Shown: positions 35,861 through 47,521, counted from the first letter of the stretch. The stretch: DNA of 64,000 nt from Datnioides undecimradiatus (GCA_008933995.1 WARS01000071.1:1971047-2035046), one strand, 5' to 3'. A program made the numbers and translations. Notes: generated by a model from the letters alone, not told the origin.

Positions 35861-37164
35861 ACATTATGATTGCACGTTATATTGCGCTTGACCAATCAAT
35901 ATTAATCAGATCTAAAAGTGGAACAATGCTTCATGCAAACACCGGGCGTTTGTGTCCCGTGTGAATCCACAGGTTAGTTATTTTACTGCACAGCAGCAGT
36001 TTAACATGCATCATTGATTTGTTTAATTTATTTATGTATTTATTCTTTTTTTATTATTTAGAATGTATTTTAATTGAGGCATCGTTTATTTATTTAGTTT
36101 ACTTTCTTTTTTACCTAAAATGAACCAAACTTCACGAGGGTAACCAAGTGTTTATATTGTTACTATGACAACGAACGTTGCTTTGACTATGGATCTGCTC
36201 CCTGCAGATGTTAATAGGAGGGATCGTGTATTGCCTGCACACAAAATGCCACAAAATGAAGTTTGAAAGGGGTTTTTTCATGTTGTTTGTGTGCAGACGG
36301 AGGAACACGCTCCTCGGCTGCTTTATGTTTGGCAGAGGTTATGAAGCTGAGCATTAACAGTGTCATTACCGAGCAGCAACAAGCGTGGACTAAGTAAGCA
36401 CATCTAAATATTCTGGTTGTTCAATGTTCTTAAAAGAAAATGCAAATTAGATCTCACACTTTGAACAGCAGCAAGCTTTAAAGCCTTTAACCCTAAATGA
36501 TGTTTAATGACGTCTTTATCTTCCAGTCAGAGGTTTCTTGGTACTTCAGCTGCAAATGCAACTTTCCTGACATTGTTTGAACTTTACTGGCAAGACACAC
36601 TGTAGCTTTGCACTAAAACGTGTCTCAGCAGTACATTTATGTTTGCAGATGCCAATTAGGAAGCAGCAGTTTCTCCCTGCAGCTTTACACCAAAGACCAA
36701 AATAACACAGAACATATGAACATCAGCGTTCAAACCAATGTGAATCATGACGATCCATTAATACTCCCGCGGTACATCAAAGCTCCTCTTACCTGGAATA
36801 TGTCATTATTTCATGTTTATTTTTACAACAACAGGCACATAAGCATGTAATATTCATTCAATAGACTGATGCCACATGTCATGGGATTTACAGCTAAGCT
36901 AATTATGATCAGAGTAGATCAAATAAAAAATACATTTTGTGAACCACATCAATTATAGATGTTTTCATCACAACCAATACAACTTAAACATGACATGAAC
37001 CCTGTTGTGATCAGGTTTTAGTTCTGTGGATGCATGAGCATAATGCATTGATCCACCGGACACAGTTAAACCATTAGCATGGGCTGTTTTGGAAAAATCA
37101 CTTTCAGCGGTAAATCTACCACAAACCCTGAGAGGTGACCGAGCGCCAGTGGTCATGACTAGAT
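35861..37164. other. AT-rich noncoding stretch
   Basis: No gene. About 36.0-36.12 kb is rich in ATTTATTT runs. Nothing else is recognised. Confidence 0.55.
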
Positions 37165-37290
37165 TGTTTACTATTCTCAGTTGACATAGAAATGGATTTT
37201 CTTGGATTAACCTTGTGCACCTCTGCACAAGGTTACTACTCTGAAGGGGATGGAGGTCAACAGGGATTGTATTTGTTAGTTAGTAAGTCC
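37165..37290 (-). repeat. Signature element S, short inverted copy
   Basis: Blocks CATAGAAATGGATTTTCTTG and GATTAACC are followed directly by CTGCACAAGGTTACTACTCT (37223-37242), GAAGGGGATGGAGGTCAACA, GGGATTGTATTTGTTAG. This is the copy at 35.66-35.86 kb with its internal segment missing. The immediately preceding TTGTGCAC makes a small inverted repeat with the motif's own CTGCACAAGG. Confidence 0.8.
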
Positions 37291-37544
37291 CGTGATATAC
37301 GTAAGACCACATAGCAAACAAGCTAACCATGGCTAATCAGTGTTTCGCCGCATCAGAGATCTTCTTTTGAAGGGGATGTCGGCCATATTTAAATCAGGTT
37401 TGTTTTCTGCAACAATGTGCTGGCACCTCGCGCAGCCTCTAGGCACATATCCATATTATAACTAGCTGTGACGTCTATTTAAAGAGCTCAGATGATACGT
37501 TTATATGTAAAACACAACACTTCAGAAGTCCCGTTATTATGTCC
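37291..37544. other. Short noncoding spacer
   Basis: Nothing recognised between element S and repeat R. Confidence 0.5.
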
Positions 37545-37880
37545 CAAACAGGAAACAGAGAAATACTGAGGGGATGGATGCAAATGCAGACTCAGAACAC
37601 GAAACAGCGGCAGAAACATAAATTCAAACCAGGGACGGTTGAAAGACGGGGGAAACACTGAGAACACAGCTAAGGGACATGTAAGTCCATGATCTGACAG
37701 GTGACAACACTGTATAGACACACACAAACTAATCTGGGAAGGGATGCTAACAAGACGCAGGTGCGGCTATTGATCTGAACACAGGAAGTAAGTGCACAGA
37801 GACACATGAAGGAGAGGAGCTCTTCAAAATAAAACAGGAAGTAGCCAAAAACTGAAACCACAACACAGCGAGGGTTGTGT
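37545..37880. repeat. Dispersed repeat R, copy B
   Basis: The right half aligns well with 5.5-5.64 kb: AACAAGACGCAGGTG, AACACAGGAAGTAAGTGCAC, AGAGACACATGAAGG, CAAAATAAAACAGGAAGTAG and a CACAACACA tail. The left half (GATGCAAATGCAGACTCAGA, then ACACGAAACAGCGGCAGAAAC) is more diverged. Same orientation as copy A. Confidence 0.72.
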
Positions 37881-38708
37881 TTTTGAAAATGAAGCAAAGT
37901 GCAATGAATTATCCCCAAATTAAACAAAGACTGCCTGTGCGTGCTCGGGTCTTTTTATTGTTTCCTGTTGAGCGTGCACACCGAGCAGCAGGCTGCTGAA
38001 TTATTACTGAGGCAGGACGTAATTCAGCCCTCAGCAACGAGCGCAGCAGTGGCGGCGCGGCGTGGCTCCTCTGTTTCAAACCGGCCTTCATCCCTCTAGG
38101 CCATGAGTCCCACACAGACAGGAGAGCTTTGTGTATCGAGTTAATAAAACATGGAGAGGAAGAGGCGTCAGAGAGCGATCCAAGGAGGCTGCCTGGCTTC
38201 ACCGGGGGAGAAGCGCTCTGAGAGTAAAGAGCTTCCTTTCAACCTGACGTTTCCGTGTCCTTTGACACAGTTTAGAAACTTTTTTTGGGACTGGAATCAT
38301 AAAAACCAACTTTAATGTCATTCTGGGACTCAGTCTCATTAAACCGAAGCCATATTGGCATGTATGGCACCTAATAAGAGCGTGCCCGTGGCTCATTACT
38401 TCTTGTGCTTGTATCACAGTTACGTAACGGCTGCTGGAGAGAGATTAGTCTGAGTGCTCAACGCAGGCTCATTAAAAGTTTCACTCTTCATCATTATGTT
38501 GGTAAGTTAGTTATAACATGACAGGAGCTGCTGTGACAGAGTGATCGGACTATTTACTGGCTCCTGGTGACACGTTCGGGTGAGTCCAGGGTCTGAAAAA
38601 GCCACATCGCCGTATGTTTGCAGGAGGCTTCTGAATGTCAGTGTCTTACCTACTGTTTCATACAGATACAGGTGTATAAAGGACACATTAACAGTTGATT
38701 TCAAGTGT
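37881..38708. other. Noncoding stretch
   Basis: No gene or named repeat. CG dinucleotides are moderately frequent at 37.97-38.07 kb. Confidence 0.5.
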
Positions 38709-38833
38709 CAGCTCATAAGCCCCGCCCCCTGGTGTCTGGCTGCAGCACAGCTCATAAGCCCCGCCCCCTGGTGTCTGGCTGCAGCACAGCTCATAAGCCC
38801 CGCCCCCTGGTGTCTGGCTGCAGCACAGCTCAT
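38709..38833. repeat. 39-bp minisatellite, 3.2 perfect copies
   Basis: Units at 38709-38747, 38748-38786 and 38787-38825 are identical by eye, followed by 8 bases of a fourth. Each unit contains AAGCCCCGCCCCCTGGTGTC, then TGGCTGCAG. The GCCCCGCCCC part is an Sp1/KLF GC box. Its reverse complement, GACACCAGGGGGCGGGG, matches the core of the vertebrate CTCF motif (CCACCAGGGGGCGC). Because 39 is divisible by three the array stays open in several frames, but the flanks have no coding support. From memory, single copies of a similar GC-rich segment are scattered in percomorph genomes. The perfect identity here means very recent expansion. Confidence 0.95.
38722..38815 (-). promoter_or_regulatory. 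Three tandem CTCF-like motifs overlapping GC boxes
   Basis: Each 39-bp unit carries, on the minus strand, CACCAGGGGGCG. This 12-base core agrees with the well-known CTCF consensus, with mismatches only at flanking positions. The same bases include an Sp1-type box. Spacing is exactly 39 bp. Binding is inferred from sequence only. Confidence 0.45.
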
Positions 38834-39353
38834 TCTGATCAGTTTGATTTTAATCAGTTAGTGATGCTGTGGAAAGGGAGCATGATGTCATGACGCCATT
38901 TTCAAATGCCTACACTCAGCCTGGTGTCACCAAACAGGAAATGAATGAAACAGCAATGTCTGACGTCATTTCCTGGTTTATTTCACATCATTTAACCTGC
39001 AAATGTCATACAGATAAAAGAGTTTAATGCAACATCTTTATCTCACTTCCTGTGTTTAGCAAAGCTTCCCGTAGTTGTTTTAAACCCAAACCAGGAAGTA
39101 CCTCCATGTCCTGACCCATTTATAAACAGTTTCATGCCAATCTTTCCACGACTGTCTGGCTTTTTCATGCAAACGCAGCTTGATGCATTAGATCAGGTGT
39201 TAAACATCATGAATCTGACGTTTCAGCCCGTACAGAGAGACATTTCATTGGTGCCTCAAGGTTGCTGACAGAAAAGAGTTTGTGTCTCACTTTAGTTACA
39301 CTGTGAAGCTGAAGCAGCTCCTCCATCCTCCACCTGCAGCAGCTGCTCTGCAC

Positions 39354-39378
39354 TGTGTGTGTGTGTGAGTGTGTGTGT
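39354..39378. repeat. Imperfect (GT)n
   Basis: GT tract interrupted once by GA. Confidence 0.9.
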
Positions 39379-40999
39379 CACAGGCAGGTGGCAAGAAAAT
39401 GTCAGCGATGGCTGTGTCTGTGTGCGCTCGCATGTCAGTGAAGAGGAGAAGGATACTTTTTGAAAAGGGCACGTTTGAAAGGCCACGGATACAGTCGCAA
39501 ACTTCACCGCACTTCCTGTCAGCTCCGCACAGAGCGAGGGTGAGATCATGTCAGGCAGCAGCATTTGCTCGCCTGTATGTGAAATATAAAATATATATTT
39601 TTACTTATTAAAGCCGAAACTCGAGCTCTTTCTCTGATTAGACTGAAAAACCTTCACGTAAACGTGCCCCCGTGGTGCGGTTGTGAGGGTGTGTGTCGAG
39701 GCAGAGAGGGGCAGGAGAACTTCACTGTGTTTCTATTACACCGGGAAATGAAGCTGAACATGAGCTGATGAATATGTTTTTGCAGTGTTGCAGCAACACT
39801 GAGAGACGTATCTTGTTAAAAATGGTGTTTTATGAGCTTCAGTGTCCACATTTTAACAGATCAGACAGTCTAATGTCAGAACGTCTGCTCTTTTACCTCT
39901 AATCTGTGGTCGTCAGCATGTTGTTCTGATTTACATGCAACAGAGAAGTTTAAAGTGCATGAACACAACCTCCAAGAGAAGCACAACGACACATGTGGTA
40001 GGAACCTGTTTGTCCTGCTGCCTCCTGTTAACATGAGAACTGAACTCTCCATGCCCATCAGCACTTGCACTCAGGTGCTGGTCGGTCACAGGAGTATACG
40101 ATGTGAAGATCAAGCGGCTGCTACAGATGCAAAAGGTGCTTTCACAAAGTATCAGGTGGGCGCGGTGTGCAGGCTTGTGCAAGAAGGGCGTTCATTTATT
40201 TTTAATTATTTGATTTAAATGTATTTTTGACCATTTTTAGGTTCTGAATAGTTGTTTTTCGTTTTGTTTTTCGGTCAGACATTTACGCCTGTTGTTATTT
40301 CTGTCTGCAAACCTGCAAATTCATTCACGTCCGTGTGCACAAACTTATGGATTACGTTTCCTGTTCCATGTTTTCACAAAACTCCGTGATGCTGGTCTGG
40401 AAAACAGCATCCAGTGTCAAACTCTGCACGGTCAAACATCCAAGTGAAGCGGCAAATGCATTTTTCGAGATTAGCAATCTGAGTGACCCAATTTCAAGTG
40501 CATGTTTTCCAAAGTTTTAAGCTTTTAGTGGGAGTTTCCTCTCTGATGGGCGCACGGTTGGCTCAGGGCTCCGCCGCCGCAAACCCTCCGAGTCTGATTA
40601 CCCGTAGCAGAGCGCCTGGCTTCCAGCGTTGCTCCCACAGTGCAAGATTTTCTTTTTGCTGTGCAACCTGTGCGTGAGCGGCCTCTTCACGCTCCGAGGT
40701 CAGGATTAAGGATGTTGCTGAAATACATCTCATGAAGCCGCAGCATGTTAGGTATGACAGCAGCGTCAGCTTTGGGAAAGGAAATGGACATTTGAAGACA
40801 TGGGGATGTGACGTGAAGGTGGAAATCTGTGTTTTCCAACCTGAAGATGTGACCCATGCAATTGTGCTTATCTGCGAAAATGCCTTTTTTTAATTAAATG
40901 AGCCGCCCAAGTGAAAAGGAGTGCATGCAGGGTGCATCACAGTGGATGAGGCTGTAACACCGGCTTCTCTGATCAGAGCAGAGAGCATCGACTAAGCCG

Positions 41000-41022
41000 A
41001 CGGACAGACGGACGGACGGACG
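41000..41022. repeat. (GACG)n tandem
   Basis: Five to six GACG/GACA tetranucleotide units, read directly, in a CpG-rich context. Confidence 0.88.
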
Positions 41023-41335
41023 TCGCCCTGCGCCGCTTCACGCTGTCCTGCGTTCCCGTCACCCCTCTCTGCTTCCATCACAGTTCGTTTTGCGGCCCGT
41101 GGTTCGGTTTGAGGCTCGGTTCGTTAAGCCAGCAGCAAATCCCAAACGCGGCGATGTCTTAATCCAAAACTTGTTTTCCAGTTGGGAAAGCGTCGGCTCC
41201 CTTCTGGGTCTGAACTTTGCTGAAGTTTGTGAAGAATGAAAACCAAACACAGAGCAAGTTTCACCCCCCGTGGTTCCAGCTGAGGTTAAGAGGCTGCGCT
41301 GTTAGCCCTCGCTGTGTGTTCAGCAAATTCAACCA

Positions 41336-41354
41336 ACACACACACACACACACA
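41336..41354. repeat. (CA)n microsatellite
   Basis: Nine CA units, read directly. Confidence 0.93.
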
Positions 41355-41753
41355 GCTGCTCAGCTCTCTGTGACTCTCCTTTAAGTTCAGATATAGTTTG
41401 TTCACCCTCTCTTATTAAAAGTCAAATCTGCTGCTGCAGCATTTAAGCGAAAGCCGCTGCGGCTCTCGCGCGGGGAGAAGTGCTGCTGCATCGTTTCATT
41501 TAAATAAAGTCGGGTTTTATTTGTTAAGAAGACAGAACTTGGCAAACATGCAGCTCTCCCCGGGCACTTTGATGGGGTTCATAAGAGAGCTTGTGCTCGA
41601 TATCACGGACGCTGGGGCTGTGATTTGCACTGTGGGACCTGTTTTGTTCAGAGTGTTGCAGCTTTGATGTTGCATGCTAATGTGTGCCTGTTTTGCACTT
41701 GCTTTGCATGCTAATGTGTGCATGCATGCAGTATCTGTGAATGAATATTTCAA

Positions 41754-41772
41754 GTGTGTGTGTGTGTGTGTG
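41754..41772. repeat. (GT)n microsatellite
   Basis: Nine GT units, read directly. Confidence 0.93.
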
Positions 41773-42289
41773 CGGCTGCATAAAGGACAAACGAAAGAAG
41801 CACGCTGATTTGCAGTCTTCCTCTCTGCGTGTGGGCATGTTGTCTCTTTGATCAGCTGTTTAAAGTCTCCCCGCAGTCAAATCAATTGTGGAAAGAAAGA
41901 GTGTGAAATGAAAGGCAGGGATTACAGATGAAACTCAAGTGAATTCATGTGGTGGTCCAGTCTGAGCTGGTGTGGCAGCTCAGCAAGATGAAAGTCTTGT
42001 GCCTGCAGGATTCGGACTCCTTGCAGTTTAAGAGGAAAGATCTGGATGTCACCTGGAGACAAACCATTTCCAGCCTAAAGCTTTCTGGGGATTTCAACAA
42101 GTCGTAAAATAAAAATTAAGTTCTGACAAACCACTGGTAATTAAATAAATCAAAAATATCCCCTGGAAATTTTTAAAAAATCATAAAAACTCATCTTAGA
42201 TAATTTCTCTGAGGTCCAGTTACAAATAAATTTCACTAACAAGTGTAAATATGCATCTGTGGAGTTCAGGGTTGTTCAGATTAATTATG

Positions 42290-42590
42290 TAAAGAGTATT
42301 TATATGTATTAACCAATTACCGCATATAAAAGTAATTAGTTACTAAGGAAAATAACTTTTGTATGCACTGAAAGATATATATTATTACCAATCACTGTGG
42401 TGATAAATGTCAGTACCACCGACCACCAGGGGGCAACAGTGACTAGTGCTACTTCATGCAAGCTACATATGTATTGTCTTGGTTATACAGTAGTTATATT
42501 ATATTATGTGAAAAAGTAATTAGTTACATTTCGAGTTACTGTTAAAAGTAGTGAAATTACAGTTACGTGTTGATTTGTATTGTGTCATCT
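42290..42590. repeat. AT-rich dispersed repeat with AGTAATTAGTTAC boxes
   Basis: AGTAATTAGTTAC occurs at 42331-42343 and 42515-42527, with related ACTGTTAAAAGTAGTGAAAT and TTACAGTTACG at the right end. Sequences of this 'AAGTAATTAGTTAC' type form a common teleost dispersed repeat as I remember it. Class uncertain. A CTCF-like motif lies between the two boxes. Confidence 0.5.
42421..42438 (+). promoter_or_regulatory. CTCF-like motif
   Basis: GACCACCAGGGGGCAACA contains CCACCAGGGGGC, a full match to the CTCF core. It is the best single match in the window. Orientation is plus. Binding is inferred only. Confidence 0.5.
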
Positions 42591-45199
42591 AAATAAACAG
42601 GTTCCTGTTAGCAGCGAACTAGCGCAGCTTGCTTGGTGCTTATAGTTCGGTCCGACATCCGTCATCGTTTGTTTTCATAGTTTTGCACATTTCAGCAAAC
42701 TGCTTATGCGAGTATAAAGAAAACAGGAATGTGCACTTTATGGTAAACGCACTTGTTAGCCAGAGATGTGCACAGATACGTATTTAGAGGGTATGTACTG
42801 TATCGTCCCCGTTCTGCTGTTGCTGCTTTTGATGGTGACACTTAACATTGCAAGAGCTAATAAGTCAAAGCTTTATATCACAGTAACTATATACAGTAAC
42901 ATCAGCACCAACTGCAGTTTGCAAACTGTGTTTTTAACCTTTGGTTGATCGAATTCTACCAACTTGTGTTAAATAAAATGCAAAATGTCTTTTAGAAGTT
43001 GCTGGGGTCTCTGTGGACGGTGGTACGTGTTGTTGCTCAGCTCTGTTTGTTTGGACCTCGGGCGTAAATGGAAAGCTTTGTTGCTTTCATCTACCTGCTG
43101 CATAATGTACAGATCTCATTAATGCAGGCTGCGTACACGCACAGACTCACTTGCATTTGTCTAAAGAGTCGTTACGAGATCTCCCTGATCCTCCTCGCCG
43201 ACCTCAACTTGAACTTAATCCTTAAGCAACCGTTTGAAGAGGTGAGGATCTGGTAAAAGGTTGATCCACCTCCATTCCCTGATGGCCATCTCCTCCTCTT
43301 TATCTCTTTGCCACAGCTCAGTGACAGAGGCTTTGACATGATATACACTTGGTTTTCTCCATTAGCAGTCAGGCGCTGACACTGAATTGAAAGGAATGGC
43401 CTCCATCATATTCTGACCAGAACCTCCTTCGCAGCTCCTGGCAATTGTATTTTACAGGCAATCTGAGGATCAAAGTATAAATAAATCTAAATAGAAAGAG
43501 CTTTAATAGACTCCTGAGAGCTGTTGTGCGTTAACTGTGAATGTATGGATGTATTCATGTTATCACTCAGGCCGGTGAGGACAGTTTGTCCTGGTGCTCA
43601 GGACTCTGACAGCTGCAATGAAGGTCAGAGTTGTTGTGAAAGTGGACAGATGGATGTTTCCGGAGCCACTGATGCACAACTGAGGTGTTACTTGTGTGAA
43701 ATCAGATTAATCTTTATGCTAAAAACCAAATTAGCTCCACGAATGACTGTCTATCACAGCATGTGATCATATTTCAGATCACCAGGAGCTAGTCCGCTCC
43801 ATAAAAACAGCAAAAGCCTCAAATATCAGAGTAAAAAAAATCACAAAAGGCACAAAACAGATTCTCCTACTTTACAGTTTTTCCTCCAGCACGGTGGCAT
43901 CTCGCTCCTAGCATGACCTTTTATTACAGTGAACATATGGGACAATGCTCTTCAATCTTACGGTGGTTTGTAAGAAGCAGTCCTGATGTAATATCAAAGA
44001 AACCTAAGGAGACAGCAGATGAAACCACAGAAACTTGAGTTTTTCCCCTTCTGGCGCTCAAACTGTGGTGGAGTTGTGAGGGACAGTTATTCCTTCAATA
44101 AATGATGCACTTTACATGCTTTTTTAGTTTTTTACCAGAGTTTATGACTTAGGTTATTCAATTATTAATGTTTTGTGGTCACTATACAAAAGGTTTTAGG
44201 CTGTAATATCTTTCTTTGTTGATGAAACTAAAATGATTACCACCAACAAGGCGTCACATTTCTTTGTTATGGTTTCTTTTCCCATCTTTAAACTTAAAAT
44301 AAAAGTCTTAAAATGATTTTTAAGATCTTTGCAAAAGTGAATAAGAAAACAACTTTGACTAAAAATGAGTAAATTAGCCATGGGGAGGTTTTTTTTATCC
44401 TGCGATTCAGCTAAAATTTGTTTGCACGTATGTCGATGATAATGTCATATATGTGAAACATTTATAATTTGAATAACAACACTTACCTACATTAAGTGTG
44501 TTTTCTTACAGGAGTGAGGTGTTAAAGAGTTGTTGTCATGTAAAAAAACAAAAGAATAAATTTTGTTTTTATGATTTTAATACAAAATAATAACTTTGAT
44601 ACAAAAAAGACCAAAAATTTAAAGTGATTTAGCTTCAAGCTGATGAGACACTAGTTATGATTTGATGTTATAAACAGTTTAAAGAACTACTTTATCTTTT
44701 ATTTCAGTATTTATGTTACTTCGTGGTCTCAGCAAGCCTTAAAAGAGTGCATACGCTGAATAATCGTTTCATATGCGCAGGTTTCCATTAGAGAAGCATC
44801 ATCACTTATAGCGTGCTTGACCTGCAGACCGGCTTAACATCAGTGATTCAACGCTGTTTCTATCAGCTGATTATTACTTTGAGAGTCAATGTGCAGAAGC
44901 ACTGATTGAATCAAGTGTTGGTTTCTGCATCCTTGACACTTCGTCTGCTCTTGTGTAAACTGTCGTTTCAGCTCTGAAGCTAAAGAGGAATTCAAAAGAG
45001 AGAAGAACTATGTTGGTCAACAGGTAGCAACAGAAAAATCAATCTGATTGTCACTTATTCAGACTCTGGAGACTGGTAACAACTCAGGACACCCTGCATT
45101 TGCTTTAAAAAGATGTTGGGAGGGAGAAAAACACGAGTTTATACGTTCATTTAGTCTGTATATTGCGCACAAAGTCATCTGTATATACCAGCATCATTC
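42591..45199. other. Noncoding stretch, AT-rich from 44.1 kb
   Basis: No gene or repeat recognised. From 44.09 to 44.72 kb the sequence is strongly AT-rich with T and A runs. The part at about 44.73-44.80 kb (AAGAGTGCATACGCTGAATA, ATCGTTTCATATGCGC) is compositionally distinct and could be a conserved element, but this cannot be judged from one genome. Confidence 0.5.
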
Positions 45200-45345
45200 A
45201 TGCTGCAGCACTTTATACTATATACCTGCACCTTCTGTACATAATACTGTCCTTTTGCACTTAGATGCAAACTGTATTTCACTGGCTTTGTACCGTGTAC
45301 GCTGCACAGTGACGATAAAGTTGAATTCAGTCTAATCTGTCGTGC
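45200..45345 (+). repeat. Dispersed repeat 3' end (GATAAAGTTGAAT type)
   Basis: CAGCACTTTATACTATATAC, CTGCACCTTCTGTACATA, TTTTGCACTTAGATGCAAAC, TGTATTTCACTGGCTTTGTA and GTGACGATAAAGTTGAATTC followed by AGTCTAATCT match the familiar teleost ending '...actgcatttcgttg...gtacc...tgcaatgacaataaagttgaat(c)taatcta'. This is the 3' end of a non-LTR element or derived SINE, from memory. It ends in degenerate short tandem (TCTAAT-like) sequence, as those elements do. Confidence 0.62.
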
Positions 45346-46865
45346 AGTGAATGAGCATTACATTGGGAAATCAACATTTAAAGCTATAAAGTGGGGCTTT
45401 TGTCGCCCCCTTGTGGCAGGGGGAGTACGTACAGGAACAGGACTGATGTGCTTGCAATGCTGGTCCGATTACTCACGCCTCGTCATGATGTCACACCACA
45501 CACCAGATTTAAAAACCTTGCATAGTGTTAAAGGGAGATTAACCCGTGGGTGAGAGGTTTAATCAGCGCTGTGTGGTCCATCGGACGCTCGTTTAAACTC
45601 TGCAGCTTTAATTCAGAGTAAGTTAAAGCAAAGACCTTAAAGGTTCATTTGAAGGATTATAGGAATTACAAATGATCAGACTCTGTCCTAATGTGATCAT
45701 TTCAGATGAAACACCTCTTGGGTTCATTCGCATTCCCCTTGGTTGACCTCGTATTTCCAGCTCTTCAGTGTTTCACACCTGTTCCCTTCGTTTCTCTGCT
45801 CCTGCTCACCTTTTCCCCCCTTTCTATTAATCTCTTCTCACTTCCCTTTCTTTCGCTCCCGTTCCGCTGTTTGATTCCCACCCTCCGTCCCTCAGGCGCA
45901 TCGCAGAGCCGCTGTCAGACGTTATCATCAGATGCCTGGCTGCTTCCTCATCCCTCGGCATGTTGGATCACAAATTCTCTACCTCTCTCTCTTTGTTTCT
46001 CTCTCTCGAAGTAATTTTCTGTCATCCTTTTATCATTTCGCTTCGTCGACAGGTCTGTGGGCCTCTCCTCATCCCTCTGCTCACATCTCCGATCGGCTCT
46101 GTTTCTTTGGCTTTTGCTGCATATTAAAGGATGAAATCTGTGTTTCCTTCCAATTAAGATCCTCCTCAACCTTCTTCTGAAGCGACATCGTCGCCTCGGC
46201 GGCGGCGGCACGGCTGTCATCGCACATTGAGAGCTCTGTAGTGTCATTTGCAGCCTTTGCAGTCTGTGTTTGCATTGATAATGTCGTGCGCTGTCAAAAC
46301 AAAACGCTACCACAGCAAACACCGGCAGTCCTTTCATTTCCCCATTTCCTTTATCTGACATATCAGCCTCTGCGTTCGATCCGTTCGGCAGCAATCAGTG
46401 AACATTTCCAAGATTTTACCGATAAACCAGAAGCTTCTGTCCACAGAGGTTAACGTGGCAGCATCAGGTGACTGCAGAAAAGTTACTGTTATTATTAATG
46501 AAGATGAAATTTATTATTTCATTTCGTTTTCAAAAGAGATACAGCAGAGATTTTGCCATTCGGTTGCTTTTTGCTGTGTTTAAATAACTAATTTGTTAAC
46601 ATATTTTGATGAAAACTGCACATAAACACCAAGAATTTAGCTAAAATACAAGTAATCCATGCAAAGGAACGCAACACAGTGCTTAAAACAAACAATTTGG
46701 TCTGTTAAGTTTATCCAACTTTATATTTTTAATCATCTCCATCCATTAAACGACTGCAGTTACCGTAAAGATTAAGGTTTTACATACAAAACACGAGGCA
46801 ACATGATAAAAGAAGCCACTGTTTGACGTTAAACCACTGATATTAAACTTTGCAACACAATCATG
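45346..46865. other. Noncoding stretch
   Basis: No supported gene. A CTCF-like motif is at 45402. The pyrimidine-rich plus strand at 45.76-46.08 kb keeps a 148-codon minus frame (45948-46394) and a 102-codon plus frame open. Both are low complexity and unconvincing. A GC-rich GGCGGCGGCGG run lies at about 46198-46208. Confidence 0.5.
45402..45419 (-). promoter_or_regulatory. CTCF-like motif
   Basis: Plus strand GTCGCCCCCTTGTGGCAG; read on minus it is CTGCCACAAGGGGGCGAC, matching the CTCF core CCACNAGGGGGCG. Binding is inferred only. Confidence 0.45.
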
Positions 46866-47090
46866 AAGTCTGTTCACCACTTTAGGCCAATTTAAGGCTG
46901 AAAGTTCCTATGGGATGGTTTTTCTTTGAGGTTTTGATCCAAGCTTTTAACTTTTATGTGAATTCTTTTGAAATTCGTGGTCCCCAGAGGATGATCACGT
47001 GTGATCTCGGTTTGCTCTGCTGCCACAAACTGGTTGGGATTTTGGGGGATTTTAGTGAAATGTCTTGAAAAATATCAGGCAGAGTACCTT
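46866..47090 (-). repeat. TCR dispersed repeat, copy 4
   Basis: CACCACTTTAGGCCAATTTA, AATTCGTGGTCCCCAGAGGA (46974-46993) and TTAGTGAAATGTCTTGAAAA followed by ATATCAGGCAGAGTA follow the order of the family (compare 'ccactttggtcca', 'tggtccccagaggatgaa', 'gagtgaaatgtctcaacaactatt'). Same orientation as copy 1 at 2.6 kb. Confidence 0.62.
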
Positions 47091-47405
47091 CACGCCCTCC
47101 TACAACAACATCAAGCCTGGACTTCACTTCAGTCGATTATAGTCGTCAGTCATCGTGCACATGTCTCGCTGTGGGACACTGAATCTTAAGCAGGAGCTAA
47201 ATAAGTCCGTCACAGTCCGTTTTAAGGGTTCTTGCAGCGTGGACACAATAAAATAAGAAGTGCGTGGTCCACCAGCTGGTCCACATCTTTGAGGAACTGC
47301 TGGTTTCAGTTTGAGACAGCATGACGGCTTTAATCGATATGTTTTCCTGTAACACCAACTTTACCAGGTGAAAGCTGCTAATTGTGATAAATCCACAGGT
47401 TTTCC

Positions 47406-47423
47406 GGCCACTTGGGGGCAGCA
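47406..47423 (+). promoter_or_regulatory. CTCF-like motif, weaker
   Basis: GGCCACTTGGGGGCAGCA matches the CTCF consensus except for one T in place of A before the G run. Binding is inferred only. Confidence 0.35.
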
Positions 47424-47521
47424 GACTCAGTCTCTGTCCTCTTCATGGCTGCATTCAGAGAAATCTAATTATAGACTTTCATTTCTGTTTTTACAGGCTC
47501 TCCTCATTCGAGATCTGCAGC

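Larger units (their letters stand above)
38834..42289. other. Noncoding stretch
   Basis: No gene. It holds imperfect GT (39354) and short CA (41336) and GT (41754) tracts, and a GGAC/GACG tandem at 41000-41022 inside a CpG-richer patch (41.0-41.2 kb). TGCATGCTAATGTGTG occurs twice near 41.67-41.72 kb. Confidence 0.5.

Noticed and set aside
45948-46394. 148-codon Arg-rich frame on the minus strand
   Set aside because: Arg/Arg-rich composition comes from CG-rich and pyrimidine-rich plus-strand sequence (including GGCGGCGG). No family match.
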